Assembly: GCA_903936775.1 (NCBI GenBank)
Contig: CAIZWU010000136.1
Span: 1-37,388, forward strand
Reading direction: 5' to 3'
Origin: an uncultured bacterium
GTDB taxonomy: Bacteria > Verrucomicrobiota > Verrucomicrobiia > Verrucomicrobiales > V1-33
Length of the DNA stretch: 37,388 nucleotides
The notes below the pieces were generated by a model, which did not search any database, was not told where the DNA came from, and worked only from the letters and a program-made list of their open reading frames with translations. The position numbers and the translations under genes are program-made. Position 1 is the stretch's first letter; each line of letters begins with the position of its first letter. Shown here in pieces: positions 7,153-14,284 of the stretch.

Positions 7153-10100
7153 ATGAAGTTCCCTGCTGCCATTTTACCGCTCGGCGGAATAGGCCTGTGG
7201 TTGATGTTCCTGGCGCCGGCCGGGGCGCAATCGCTCCAGGATTTGACCGGTCTGCTCAAGGCAAATCCGGATCTGCGTGATCCGGCTCAACGATCCCGCG
7301 TCACCGCCGGAATGAAGGGAATCGAAGAGGCGAGAAAACAGCGGGCCCGGACCGAAGCGGCCCGTCAGGGATTGCCGGAACGCCGTTCCGGACCGGTAGG
7401 GCGATACTCTGAACTGGTGGACTGGCTGGACGGCAAACCCCTGTATCTTTCGACCAATAATGAGAACGCGGCGATCTCCACAGGGGTTGATCTGTTGCGC
7501 CCCGCTCCCTATGCGCTCTCGGGATCCGGGGTCATCATCGGCCTGTGGGATGGGGGCGCCGCCCGCTCCAGCCATACCGAATTCGGGGGCCGCGTCACCG
7601 TCAAGGACGCCTCCTCCGTCATTGATCATGCCACCCACGTGGCGGGCACCCTGAGTGCCAGCGGGGTGGTGTCCTCGGCCCGCGGAATGGCCTCGGCCGC
7701 GACGGTGGATTCCTACGACTGGAACAACGACGCTTCGGAAATGATCTCCCGGGGGGCGGTCGTGGCGGGTGACCCCGGGAAAATCCAGCTTTCAAATCAC
7801 AGCTACAACTACATCGGCGGCTGGAACTACGTCGGAGGCGCCGTCACCTGGGAATGGCATGGCTCCGGCAGTTCCAGCACCTCGGTGGAGGATGACTTTG
7901 GCCGCTATAACACCTACGCGCGGGATGCCGACTCCATGGCCTACAACGCGCCCTATTACCTTGTCTTCCGCAGTGCCGGCAATGAACGGAGCGACAATCC
8001 CTCCAGCGGACAGTCGGTCGCCCTGACACCCGGCGGCACCGCCGTGACCTACGATGCAGCCACGCATCCGGGAGGGGATGGCAGCTATCGTGGGGGATAC
8101 GACACCATCGGATTCAACGCCCTCGGAAAAAATGTGATTACGGTGGGCTCCGCCTCCGACGCCGTGGCCGGCGGCCTCCGCAGCCCCGCGCAGGCAGAGG
8201 TCAGCTATTTCTCCTCTTGGGGCCCGACCGATGACGGACGCATCAAGCCTGACGTTGTCGCCAATGGAGATAGCATCTACTCCACCCTCGGCAGCGGAGA
8301 CAACGCCTACGGCGCCTACAGTGGCACCAGCATGGCCAGCCCCAATGCCTGCGGGTCGGCCAGCTTGCTGATCGAACTCTACAACCGACTCTTCCCTGGC
8401 CAGGCCATGCGATCCAGCACCCTCAAGGGTCTGCTGATCCACACGGCAGATGACCGGGGCCTCCCCGGGCCGGACTATCAGTATGGCTGGGGGCTGGTGA
8501 ATGCGAAAGCGGCCGCAGACGTCATCCGGATTTCCCGCGATTCCCCTGACACGGCCACCCTGGTGGAGAATCAACTGACCTCCTCGCTGCTGACCCGCAC
8601 CCATCCTTTTGCGTGGGACGGCATTTCCCCTCTCCGCGCCACCCTGTGCTGGACCGATCCCGCCGGGACGGCCACCACCACGGTGGACTCCCGCAGCCCG
8701 CGGCTGGTGAATAATTTGAACCTCAAAATCATGGCACCGGATGGCACGGAATACCGGCCTTACGTCATGCCATTTGTGGGCACGTGGACGCAGTCTTCCA
8801 TGGCCCTGCCCGCCACCACCGGCATTAATAACACCGACAACGTCGAGCAGATTTACATCGCGGCGCCTCCCCTTCCCGGAACGTGGCAGGCCGTAGTCAG
8901 CATCCCCGCCAGCCCCACGGCCACCCAGCATTATTCGCTGCTGATGTCCGGCACGGCTCCGGCCCCGCCCCTCCCGCCCGAACTAGTCTCCATTACGCCT
9001 GACTCCGCAGCCTCCGGCCTGATGACCGTCACCCTTTCCGGGGCAAATTTCAGGAGCGGAGCTTGGGTGAAGTTCACCCTCCGCGGCCAGAAAGAGGTCA
9101 TTGCCGCCCTCACCACGACCACCTCCTCTACCCTCAGCGGATCACTCGATGTCACCGGAATGGCCTCCGGTTTGTGGAATGTCACCGTGACCAATCCTGA
9201 CAACCAATCCAGCACCCTGCCGGCCTCCTTTGCGGTGACCGGCACCCTCTGGAGCCAGAATTTCGACACGGTGGCTCCCCCCTGGACGGCCAGCGCCAAT
9301 ACCGGCACTTCCAATTGGGCACCCGTCACCAGTCAAAGCCACACCTCTGCCACCGCCTGGTTTGCTTCCGGTCCCGCCACCAGGAACACAGACAATCTCG
9401 TCAGTGAAACCATCAGCATTCCAGCCAATGCCTCCCGGTTGAAATTCAGCTTCTGGCACCAATACAATCTCGAATCCCGCAACGATGGCGGCGTGCTGGA
9501 ATTCTCGATCAATAATGGCGCATGGTTCCGGGTCACCAACACCGGCAACGCAGAATCCATCAGCACCGGAGGCTACAATGTCACGATGCGCACGCCCATC
9601 CTGAACAGCGCCAACCGGAATGAGTTCGCAGGCAACCCCGCCTGGTCCGCTAACAGCGGCGGCAGCTTTTCCAAAGTCATCGTCTCCCTCACCGATACCA
9701 CCAAATATGCCGGCAAGTCCCTGCGGGCCCGCTGGCGGCTGGGCACCAATGGCTCCATCGCGAGTCCAGCCGGATGGTTAATCGATAGCGTGGAACTGAC
9801 CGGGACCAGAGGCATCCTGAATCAAGCCCCCACCATCATCACCCCGGCGGAGGCCATGCCAGCACTGGTCACGGGGATGACAACAGCACTCTCGGTCACT
9901 GCGGCGGATGATGGAGGTAGCGCCGGACTCACCTACACGTGGTCGGCCACGGGAGGCCTCTCCGAGCTGCCGGTGGGTTTCAGCGAAAATGCGAATAACG
10001 CGGCGCAGCTGACCACCGCCACCTTTCCCTCGGCCGGCGATTATTCCCTGCTGGTCACGATTCGCGACGCCGCCGGCGCCACCGCCACGGGCAGCGTGGA

Positions 10101-10959
10101 GGTCACGGTCACTCAAACTCCCTCGCAGATAACCGTCTCGCCCACTTCGGCCAGTTTGGTCTACGGCGCTTCCCTGTTGTTCACCGCCGTGTTGCAGGAT
10201 CAGTTTGGCGACCAGCAACTCACCTTGCCTGACTTGATCTGGAGCGCCAGTGGGGGAGGAACGATTGATGATTCGGGCACGTTCACCGCGCAGGAGCCAG
10301 GCGGACCCTTCACCATCAAGGCCACCCATGACACCCTATCCGGCAGTTCGTCCGTGACAATCAACCAGGCTCCAGCCAGCATCATCCTGTCAAACCTTGC
10401 CCAGACCTTCGATGGCAGTCCCAGGATCGTCACCGCGACCACCCTCCCCGCCGGGCTCCCGGTTGAAATCAGCTACAACGATACCGCCGCCGCCCCTTCT
10501 GAATTCGGCAAATACACCGTTCAGGCCACCATTACCGATCCCAACTATACCGGCAACGCCACCGCCACCCTGACCATTACCGGCCTTCCGCTGGCCAATT
10601 GGGAAACCCAGCAGTTTACGTCCGCGCAGATTAGCAGTGGAGCGGCAGCGGATCTCGCCGACCCGGATGAGGACGGTCTGACCAACCTGTCCGAATACGC
10701 CCTCGGGACAAATCCCCTCTCGCATACCCCTTTCCTGATTTCCCATCTGGATGAAACCGGACTCTGGATGAGCTTCGACCGCCCCAAAGGATTGCCGGAC
10801 GTGATTTATCATGCCGAATCCTCCCTCGACCTGGCTACGTGGACTCCACTGATTTTGGAAATCGTTACCGATGGGCCGGTCCAAACCGTCCGGGTCCGCA
10901 GCCCGGAAGCCTCGACAGACCGGACTGGATTTATCCGGGTCCGCTTCACCCGTCCCTGA
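7153..10959 (+). CDS. secreted S8 (subtilisin-like) serine protease with C-terminal adhesion-type domains
   Basis: A 1268-residue exported protease. Residues 1-26 are a signal peptide ending A-G-A-Q-S. The catalytic triad is D133 (G-L-W-D-G-G), H159 (D-H-A-T-H-V-A-G-T) and S393 (S-G-T-S-M-A-S-P), spanning a domain of about 120-455. After it come a beta-sandwich P-domain-like region (about 470-605), an IPT/TIG-like domain (about 612-695), a jelly-roll-like region with paired W and F residues (about 697-885), cadherin/Ig-like repeats and an MBG-like repeat at about 1075-1145 (Y-T-V-Q-A-T-I-T-D-P-N-Y). The last 100 residues are the shared C-terminal module described separately. It is probably surface-attached or released and digests extracellular protein. 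An upstream ATG at 7121 is out of frame. Confidence 0.9.
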   Translation: MKFPAAILPLGGIGLWLMFLAPAGAQSLQDLTGLLKANPDLRDPAQRSRVTAGMKGIEEARKQRARTEAARQGLPERRSGPVGRYSELVDWLDGKPLYLSTNNENAAISTGVDLLRPAPYALSGSGVIIGLWDGGAARSSHTEFGGRVTVKDASSVIDHATHVAGTLSASGVVSSARGMASAATVDSYDWNNDASEMISRGAVVAGDPGKIQLSNHSYNYIGGWNYVGGAVTWEWHGSGSSSTSVEDDFGRYNTYARDADSMAYNAPYYLVFRSAGNERSDNPSSGQSVALTPGGTAVTYDAATHPGGDGSYRGGYDTIGFNALGKNVITVGSASDAVAGGLRSPAQAEVSYFSSWGPTDDGRIKPDVVANGDSIYSTLGSGDNAYGAYSGTSMASPNACGSASLLIELYNRLFPGQAMRSSTLKGLLIHTADDRGLPGPDYQYGWGLVNAKAAADVIRISRDSPDTATLVENQLTSSLLTRTHPFAWDGISPLRATLCWTDPAGTATTTVDSRSPRLVNNLNLKIMAPDGTEYRPYVMPFVGTWTQSSMALPATTGINNTDNVEQIYIAAPPLPGTWQAVVSIPASPTATQHYSLLMSGTAPAPPLPPELVSITPDSAASGLMTVTLSGANFRSGAWVKFTLRGQKEVIAALTTTTSSTLSGSLDVTGMASGLWNVTVTNPDNQSSTLPASFAVTGTLWSQNFDTVAPPWTASANTGTSNWAPVTSQSHTSATAWFASGPATRNTDNLVSETISIPANASRLKFSFWHQYNLESRNDGGVLEFSINNGAWFRVTNTGNAESISTGGYNVTMRTPILNSANRNEFAGNPAWSANSGGSFSKVIVSLTDTTKYAGKSLRARWRLGTNGSIASPAGWLIDSVELTGTRGILNQAPTIITPAEAMPALVTGMTTALSVTAADDGGSAGLTYTWSATGGLSELPVGFSENANNAAQLTTATFPSAGDYSLLVTIRDAAGATATGSVEVTVTQTPSQITVSPTSASLVYGASLLFTAVLQDQFGDQQLTLPDLIWSASGGGTIDDSGTFTAQEPGGPFTIKATHDTLSGSSSVTINQAPASIILSNLAQTFDGSPRIVTATTLPAGLPVEISYNDTAAAPSEFGKYTVQATITDPNYTGNATATLTITGLPLANWETQQFTSAQISSGAAADLADPDEDGLTNLSEYALGTNPLSHTPFLISHLDETGLWMSFDRPKGLPDVIYHAESSLDLATWTPLILEIVTDGPVQTVRVRSPEASTDRTGFIRVRFTRP
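10651..10956 (+). other. shared C-terminal module, copy in the subtilase
   Basis: Encodes residues from about 1167 to the last residue. It opens with an acidic loop D-P-D-E-D-G-L-T-N-L-S-E-Y-A-L-G, then M-S-F-D-R, a Y-H-A-E-S-S-L-D-L-A-T-W strand pair, V-R-V-R-S-P, and ends I-R-V-R-F-T-R-P at the C-terminus. The same order is found in the CotH protein and in the 33185-34357 protein. Confidence 0.6.
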
Positions 10960-10988
10960 TCAGACAGATTCCGGGGCGGGCCAAAGGC

Positions 10989-11657
10989 TCACTCTGACGT
11001 CCGGTGTCCCGCCCTGCGCAAGCTGCCCATCATTCCCAGCAGGGCAGTCACCCCGGCCGGAATGAGCAGAGTATGGTAGGACCATTCATGAAAACAGGCC
11101 GCTCCGGCCACGGCACCGCCGAGAAATCCGGAAATGACGGAAAAACAGAGTTTCCACCGGCGGGCGTCGGTGGGCAGTCCCCGCAGAGCCTGACCAATCA
11201 GGATGCCGAGATCGGTAAACAGTCCGGAAAGATGGGTGGTACGGATCAAGGAGCCACTGAAAGCCGCGACCAAGGCATTTTGCAGGCCGGTAGCGGCACA
11301 GGTCAGGAAAACGCCGGCGATGAACCGGTGCTCCAGCAGGGGAACCGCAGCCGCCAGCAGGATGGATTCCACCCACAGCACCACATCGTAGCGTGCGCCG
11401 GGTTTCATGCCCCCCACTCCCAGCAGCAGGCCGCAGAGGGCCGCCCCCGCCACAAAAGCCAGCAGAATGCCCCCCAAGTGGAGGACGTTGGAGGCTTTCC
11501 CACCAGCAAGGGCGGCCCCGAGATAGGTGGTGACCCCAGTCAGGTGGGTGACCGCTTCATGCGTAAAGCCGAGCACCCCGGTCACATTGATCATCCCAGC
11601 CAGAAAGGCCAACAATCCCGCGCCAGGCCAGACCCAGCGCGGAAGGGAGTTGATCAT
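10989..11657 (-). CDS. DUF1275 (YoaK-like) integral membrane protein
   Basis: A 222-residue inner-membrane protein with about six hydrophobic helices. The N-terminal helix pair carries the family signature: G-M-I-N-V-T-G-V-L-G-F followed by V-T-H-L-T-G-V-T-T-Y-L-G, matching the DUF1275/YoaK pattern D-A-x-x-F-L...F-x-S-H-M-T-G-N-T. A later T-G-L-Q-N-A-L helix with T-H-L-S-G-L-F-T-D-L-G is the second half of the internal repeat. The family's function is not established; a transporter-like role is often supposed. It converges on the protease gene with 29 bases between stops and follows the small 67-residue gene by 44 bases. Confidence 0.85.
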   Translation of the reverse strand: MINSLPRWVWPGAGLLAFLAGMINVTGVLGFTHEAVTHLTGVTTYLGAALAGGKASNVLHLGGILLAFVAGAALCGLLLGVGGMKPGARYDVVLWVESILLAAAVPLLEHRFIAGVFLTCAATGLQNALVAAFSGSLIRTTHLSGLFTDLGILIGQALRGLPTDARRWKLCFSVISGFLGGAVAGAACFHEWSYHTLLIPAGVTALLGMMGSLRRAGHRTSE

Positions 11658-11701
11658 TTCATCCTGTTACTGTGAGCAGGAGTTTGTGCCAAGGGACAAT
11701 T

Positions 11702-11905
11702 TCAGGATTGACTATTGCGTTCACCAGCCCGGGCGAGCAACAGGGCCAGAGCGGGATCATGCTGCACAATCTGGCGCACCAGGGAACGAAGCTCGTCCTC
11801 GCCTCCGAAGGGAGCCGCTGGAGACAGAGGGGGCCGCGCCACCGCCCGGGAGATGGTTGGACGGATAATCCGTGGCGGAACATCGATGATTGGAGTGGAG
11901 TTCAT
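11702..11905 (-). CDS. small hypothetical protein (67 aa)
   Basis: A short reading frame starting at the ATG at 11905. The product begins with a proline- and isoleucine-rich segment and ends with a soluble helix (about 35-62, D-E-L-R-S-L-V-R-Q-I-V then D-P-A-L-A-L-L-L-A-R-A). There is no signal peptide or membrane segment. I do not recognise it. It sits between the RHH-like gene and the DUF1275 gene on the same strand, and its leader is an unusual stretch with no G on the coding strand. The coding assignment rests on position and plausible helix pattern, so confidence is moderate. Confidence 0.45.
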   Translation of the reverse strand: MNSTPIIDVPPRIIRPTISRAVARPPLSPAAPFGGEDELRSLVRQIVQHDPALALLLARAGERNSQS

Positions 11906-11963
11906 TAGTTGGGTTGAGGTGAGGTAGGTTGAGGTTGGGTTGAGGAGAGAATGGGATGGTGGA

Positions 11964-12185
11964 TTACGAAGACACCGTGGCCGCGGGCGGCAGGGCACCG
12001 ACCCCGGGCAGGCCCTTCTGAATGGCCAGTTCCCTGAGCTTTTCGCGCAACAGGATGCCGGCGGTGTCGGCGGCGTTTTTGCCGTAAAATCCTGAAACGG
12101 ATAGATTTTCGAGCATGACGCGGATCGGCTCCGTCACCGAAAGGGTGATCTGGATGGTGTCGATCTTATTTTTTTCGCGGGCCAT
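11964..12185 (-). CDS. ribbon-helix-helix-like DNA-binding protein
   Basis: A 73-residue protein whose secondary-structure pattern fits a ribbon-helix-helix repressor: a polar/hydrophobic alternating strand at about 9-17 (D-T-I-Q-I-T-L-S-V), helix A at about 18-31 (P-I-R-V-M-L-E-N-L), a G-K-N-A-A turn at 35-39, helix B at about 39-56 (A-G-I-L-L-R-E-K-L-R-E-L) and a loose tail. Such proteins act as dimers, inserting the strand into the major groove, and often repress their own gene. A chain of TGGCAT/ATGCCA half-sites overlaps and precedes its start codon (12185-12228), as expected for autoregulation. The assignment is by fold pattern and promoter context, not a strong sequence match. Confidence 0.6.
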   Translation of the reverse strand: MAREKNKIDTIQITLSVTEPIRVMLENLSVSGFYGKNAADTAGILLREKLRELAIQKGLPGVGALPPAATVSS

Positions 12186-12228
12186 ATGCCAAAACTATGG
12201 CATAGGAATGCCACGATTACGCCATTCC
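12185..12228. promoter_or_regulatory. candidate operator array at the RHH-like gene start
   Basis: TATGCCA (12185-12191) and TGGCATA (12198-12204) form a perfect 7-base inverted repeat with a 6-base spacer that overlaps the start codon. A further ATGCCA lies at 12208-12213, exactly 22 bases from the first, and GGAAT/ATTCC (12205-12209 and 12224-12228) frame it. Repeated half-sites at helical-turn spacing suit a cooperative RHH repressor. Confidence 0.5.
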
Positions 12229-12276
12229 TGCAAGATTCTTTTTCAGTTTTTACGACAATTCTGAGACACGAATAAG

Positions 12277-12324
12277 GTGCCCCTCTCACGCCTGAGAGAG
12301 TCGCCACCCAAGGTTGCAGGGCAC
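12277..12324. other. compact potential RNA structure
   Basis: GTGCCC (12277-12282) pairs with GGGCAC (12319-12324), and directly inside the first arm a perfect hairpin CTCTCA-CGCC-TGAGAG (12283-12298) stacks on it, leaving about 20 unpaired bases (12299-12318). Read leftwards it falls in the leader of the RHH-like gene. It matches no riboswitch consensus I can recall. Confidence 0.35.
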
Positions 12325-12354
12325 AAAAAAGCCGGAGACCCGTAGATCTCCGGC
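12325..12354 (-). terminator. rho-independent terminator
   Basis: On the minus strand an 8-base stem GCCGGAGA/TCTCCGGC (12347-12354 with 12331-12338, 8-base loop) is followed by six T (12330-12325). It lies 45 bases after the stop of the 62-codon minus-strand frame and shows that some leftward transcript ends here. Confidence 0.75.
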
Positions 12355-12398
12355 GCAGTTCAGATGCGGCCCAATCAGGTGACGCTCTGAAGCATTGT

Positions 12399-12587
12399 TC
12401 AGGACGACATGCTCAAACTCACCAAGTAAACCATCGCTGCACAGCAGGTCAAAGCAGCCACCAGGATGAGTTTTTCCAGACGGGCATGTGCTTGTTGTTG
12501 CTCAGGTTTCAAAGTCTTGGAGTGCTGAGTCGATTTAAGTGGAAAGCAGGAAAGCGCCGAGGTTATTGTAATTTCCAAATCGCGCAA
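12399..12587 (-). CDS. possible small membrane protein (62 aa)
   Basis: The frame starts with TTG at 12587 and ends 45 bases before a good minus-strand terminator, which is the main reason to consider it. The C-terminal part (about residues 37-58, from E-K-L-I-L-V-A-A-L to Y-L-V-S-L) is one plausible transmembrane helix preceded by a Gln-rich, charged stretch. There is no ATG and no clear ribosome binding site. The N-terminal half may not be translated; a TTG just before K-P-E-Q-Q-Q would give about 37 residues. A small RNA ending at the terminator is the alternative. No family is recognised. Confidence 0.3.
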   Translation of the reverse strand: MRDLEITITSALSCFPLKSTQHSKTLKPEQQQAHARLEKLILVAALTCCAAMVYLVSLSMSS

Positions 12588-12731
12588 CTTGTTTTAGAGA
12601 TTTTTATCGAAATCATTACTCATTATTGAGAACACAGCAGTCAAAGCCCGGGAAATTTACCCGGCCAAAAGGAATTCGGACGCGTGATATCACTTGAAAA
12701 AATCACAGCAAGGAGCATTTTCCATAATTAA

Positions 12732-13055
12732 ATGATGGAAACCTCCTTCGACTCCCTCCAGTTTTATGTCAAAGTAGTGACCGGGCTGCTTTTGCTGCTC
12801 AATCTCGCGCTGCTGCTGTCGATCCGCTTCGGAATGGGCTGGGCAAAACAGCTCGCCGCCAGACTGCCTGAACCCGAACGCTTTCCAGTGTGGCAAAAGG
12901 CGAGCCGCGCCTTCGGAATTCTGATCATCGTAGTCATCGCCATGAACGCCGCCGCCATTTTCGCCAATTACCAACTGCGGCAGTCGGCAGATGCCCTGCA
13001 GGGAGAGCCCACCGGCTCCGGCATCGTAGTCAGCCAGTTGGACGCGGCGCCCTGA
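12732..13055 (+). CDS. small two-helix membrane protein, unknown function
   Basis: A 107-residue protein with two hydrophobic helices (about 13-32 and 59-80) joined by a basic, polar loop (W-A-K-Q-L-A-A-R-L-P-E-P-E-R-F), and a polar tail. It has two adjacent ATG codons, so the start is 12732 or 12735; an AAGGAGC sequence lies 17-23 bases upstream, further than ideal. It is followed by a strong rho-independent terminator at 13117, so it appears to be a single-gene transcript. I do not recognise the family. Confidence 0.65.
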   Translation: MMETSFDSLQFYVKVVTGLLLLLNLALLLSIRFGMGWAKQLAARLPEPERFPVWQKASRAFGILIIVVIAMNAAAIFANYQLRQSADALQGEPTGSGIVVSQLDAAP

Positions 13056-13116
13056 TGGGCTCCCGCCGTCCCCCACTTTTTTCGTCAATTTGTTACATAG
13101 CCGTTGGTTTAGCAGA

Positions 13117-13152
13117 CAAGGCACCCCGGTCACGGGGTGTCTTGCTTGTTTT
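13117..13152 (+). terminator. rho-independent terminator after the small membrane protein gene
   Basis: A 12-pair stem CAAGGCACCCCG (13117-13128) with CGGGGTGTCTTG (13133-13144), including one G-T wobble, around a GTCA loop, followed by a T-rich tract (13146-13152). It separates the upstream gene from the sigma factor unit. Confidence 0.8.
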
Positions 13153-13182
13153 CCAAGCCCAGGACGTCGACCCTGAAATTGT

Positions 13183-13210
13183 TGTAACCTCGGCCCGGAG
13201 GGCGAACGTC
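13183..13210 (+). promoter_or_regulatory. possible ECF-type promoter of the sigma factor operon
   Basis: TGTAAC (13183-13188) followed after 18 bases by CGTC (13207-13210) resembles ECF promoters, whose -35 has an AAC core and whose -10 is CGTC-like. Its place ahead of an ECF sigma gene suggests autoregulation. The spacer is about one base longer than usual. Confidence 0.35.
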
Positions 13211-13334
13211 ACCTGAGGAGAACGGTCAAAGTGACCGCGCCGCGCCCCATCGCCTTTCCATGATTGCCCTGCCTTTTCCCGCTTTCCTGGCTTCCCCCGC
13301 CCGCGGAGAAGTCGGGGATTCTCCTGCCCGGACC

Positions 13335-13919
13335 ATGATGGCGCCTTCTCCTGATCTCCCCTTGGTGCTGGCGGCACGCAGTGGTGACATGGCCGCCTTT
13401 GGAGGATTGGTGGCCATTTATAAGTCGCGCGTATTCAGTATCGCCGGAAAATATGCGCGGAATCACCACGAACTGGAGGATCTGGCGCAGGACATTTTTA
13501 TCAAAGCGTGGAAGGGGCTCGCCAGCTTCCGGGGAGAAGCTCCTTTTGAACACTGGCTGATGCGGCTGGCCGTGCGCGCCTGTTATGATTTCCTGCGCAA
13601 GAACCGGACCCGCCGGGAAAAGGAAGTTTCCCGAGATGCCCTGCTCGAGGTTGGGCATCCTGGATTGGAAGGAATCGGAGCCCCGGAAATGACCGATGAA
13701 ACCGATGCCCTCCTGGAAGTGCGCCGGGCCATGGCCCTGCTCGCTCCGAAGGAACAGCTCGTGATCACCCTGCTGGAGCTGGAAGAACGCCCCATACGGG
13801 AGGTGGCCGAGTTGACTGGGTGGTCGGAAACCAACGTTAAAGTCCGCGCCTTCCGCGCCCGGCAATCCCTCAAAAAGTACATCCAGCGGTTACGACAGTC
13901 CCCTGCCCCGTGCGATTGA
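13335..13919 (+). CDS. ECF RNA polymerase sigma factor
   Basis: From the ATG at 13335 it is 194 residues, normal for an extracytoplasmic-function sigma factor. Region 2 covers about 11-90: A-R-S-G-D-M-A-A-F, then Y-K-S-R-V-F, then E-D-L-A-Q-D-I-F-I-K-A-W (region 2.2, core binding) and R-A-C-Y-D-F-L-R-K-N (region 2.4). Region 4 covers about 126-185: L-L-A-P-K-E-Q-L-V-I-T-L-L-E-L-E, I-R-E-V-A-E-L-T-G-W-S and the recognition helix N-V-K-V-R-A-F-R-A-R. The frame extends to an ATG at 13260, but residues between look non-family. The next two genes, a membrane protein and a CpxP/Spy-like protein, suggest an envelope-stress module. Confidence 0.9.
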   Translation: MMAPSPDLPLVLAARSGDMAAFGGLVAIYKSRVFSIAGKYARNHHELEDLAQDIFIKAWKGLASFRGEAPFEHWLMRLAVRACYDFLRKNRTRREKEVSRDALLEVGHPGLEGIGAPEMTDETDALLEVRRAMALLAPKEQLVITLLELEERPIREVAELTGWSETNVKVRAFRARQSLKKYIQRLRQSPAPCD

Positions 13920-13972
13920 CCGGCAGGTGCCCCTGCCCTAAGCCGCCCCAAGCGGTCATTACCCCACTTTTT

Positions 13973-14272
13973 ATGAACGAAGAAAACCTCCAACATCTGC
14001 TCCAACAGGCCCGCCGTGCCCAAGGCCAGCTGGACCTGTCGGCTCAAGCCTATGGGTTTGAAACCCGGCTCTCGGCCCGGCTAGCCGATCTCGAACGGCA
14101 CGGTCCGGGCGTTGTCCAACTCCTCTGGCGCGCCGTGGGAGGCTGCGCCGCACTCGTCGGAATGTTGGCCGTCTGGTTCATTCTGTCTACCGCGCCCCAA
14201 GCCGCAGAAGACGATCTCGCGGGCTTCTGGGACAGTGGCCAGGCATCCTACGACTGCGAAATCCTAAACTGA
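13973..14272 (+). CDS. small membrane protein in the anti-sigma position
   Basis: A 99-residue protein starting at the ATG at 13973, 53 bases after the sigma factor stop. It has an N-terminal soluble helical part of about 50 residues (N-L-Q-H-L-L-Q-Q-A-R-R-A and E-T-R-L-S-A-R-L-A-D-L-E), one transmembrane helix at about 54-72 and a short acidic tail on the far side. This cytoplasmic helix plus single membrane span layout and its position suit an anti-sigma factor that holds the ECF sigma at the membrane. No zinc-binding HxxxCxxC motif is present, so it is not a classical ZAS-type anti-sigma. The role is inferred from context. Confidence 0.7.
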   Translation: MNEENLQHLLQQARRAQGQLDLSAQAYGFETRLSARLADLERHGPGVVQLLWRAVGGCAALVGMLAVWFILSTAPQAAEDDLAGFWDSGQASYDCEILN

Positions 14273-14284
14273 ATTCTGACGGAT

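Larger units (their letters stand above)
12186..12731. other. 546-base region between the RHH-like gene and the small membrane protein gene
   Basis: This divergent region holds the operator-like half-sites (12185-12228), a compact potential RNA fold (12277-12324), a leftward terminator (12325-12354), a doubtful 62-codon reading frame (12399-12587) and an AT-rich stretch (about 12590-12731) that should contain the promoter of the gene starting at 12732. No larger gene fits here. Confidence 0.6.

Noticed and set aside
11906..11998. Extending the 67-residue gene upstream to 11998
   Set aside because: This would translate the pyrimidine-rich tract and overlap the end of the RHH-like gene; the ATG at 11905 is simpler.
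11702..12185. Toxin-antitoxin reading of the RHH-like gene and the 67-residue gene
   Set aside because: The RHH-like protein and operator array would fit an antitoxin, but the 67-residue product shows no toxin family features and the genes are 58 bases apart rather than overlapping.
12277..12324. Calling the compact fold a known riboswitch (SAM, glycine, THF, guanidine or ZTP)
   Set aside because: None of the conserved core sequences I know for these classes is present; kept only as an unexplained structure.
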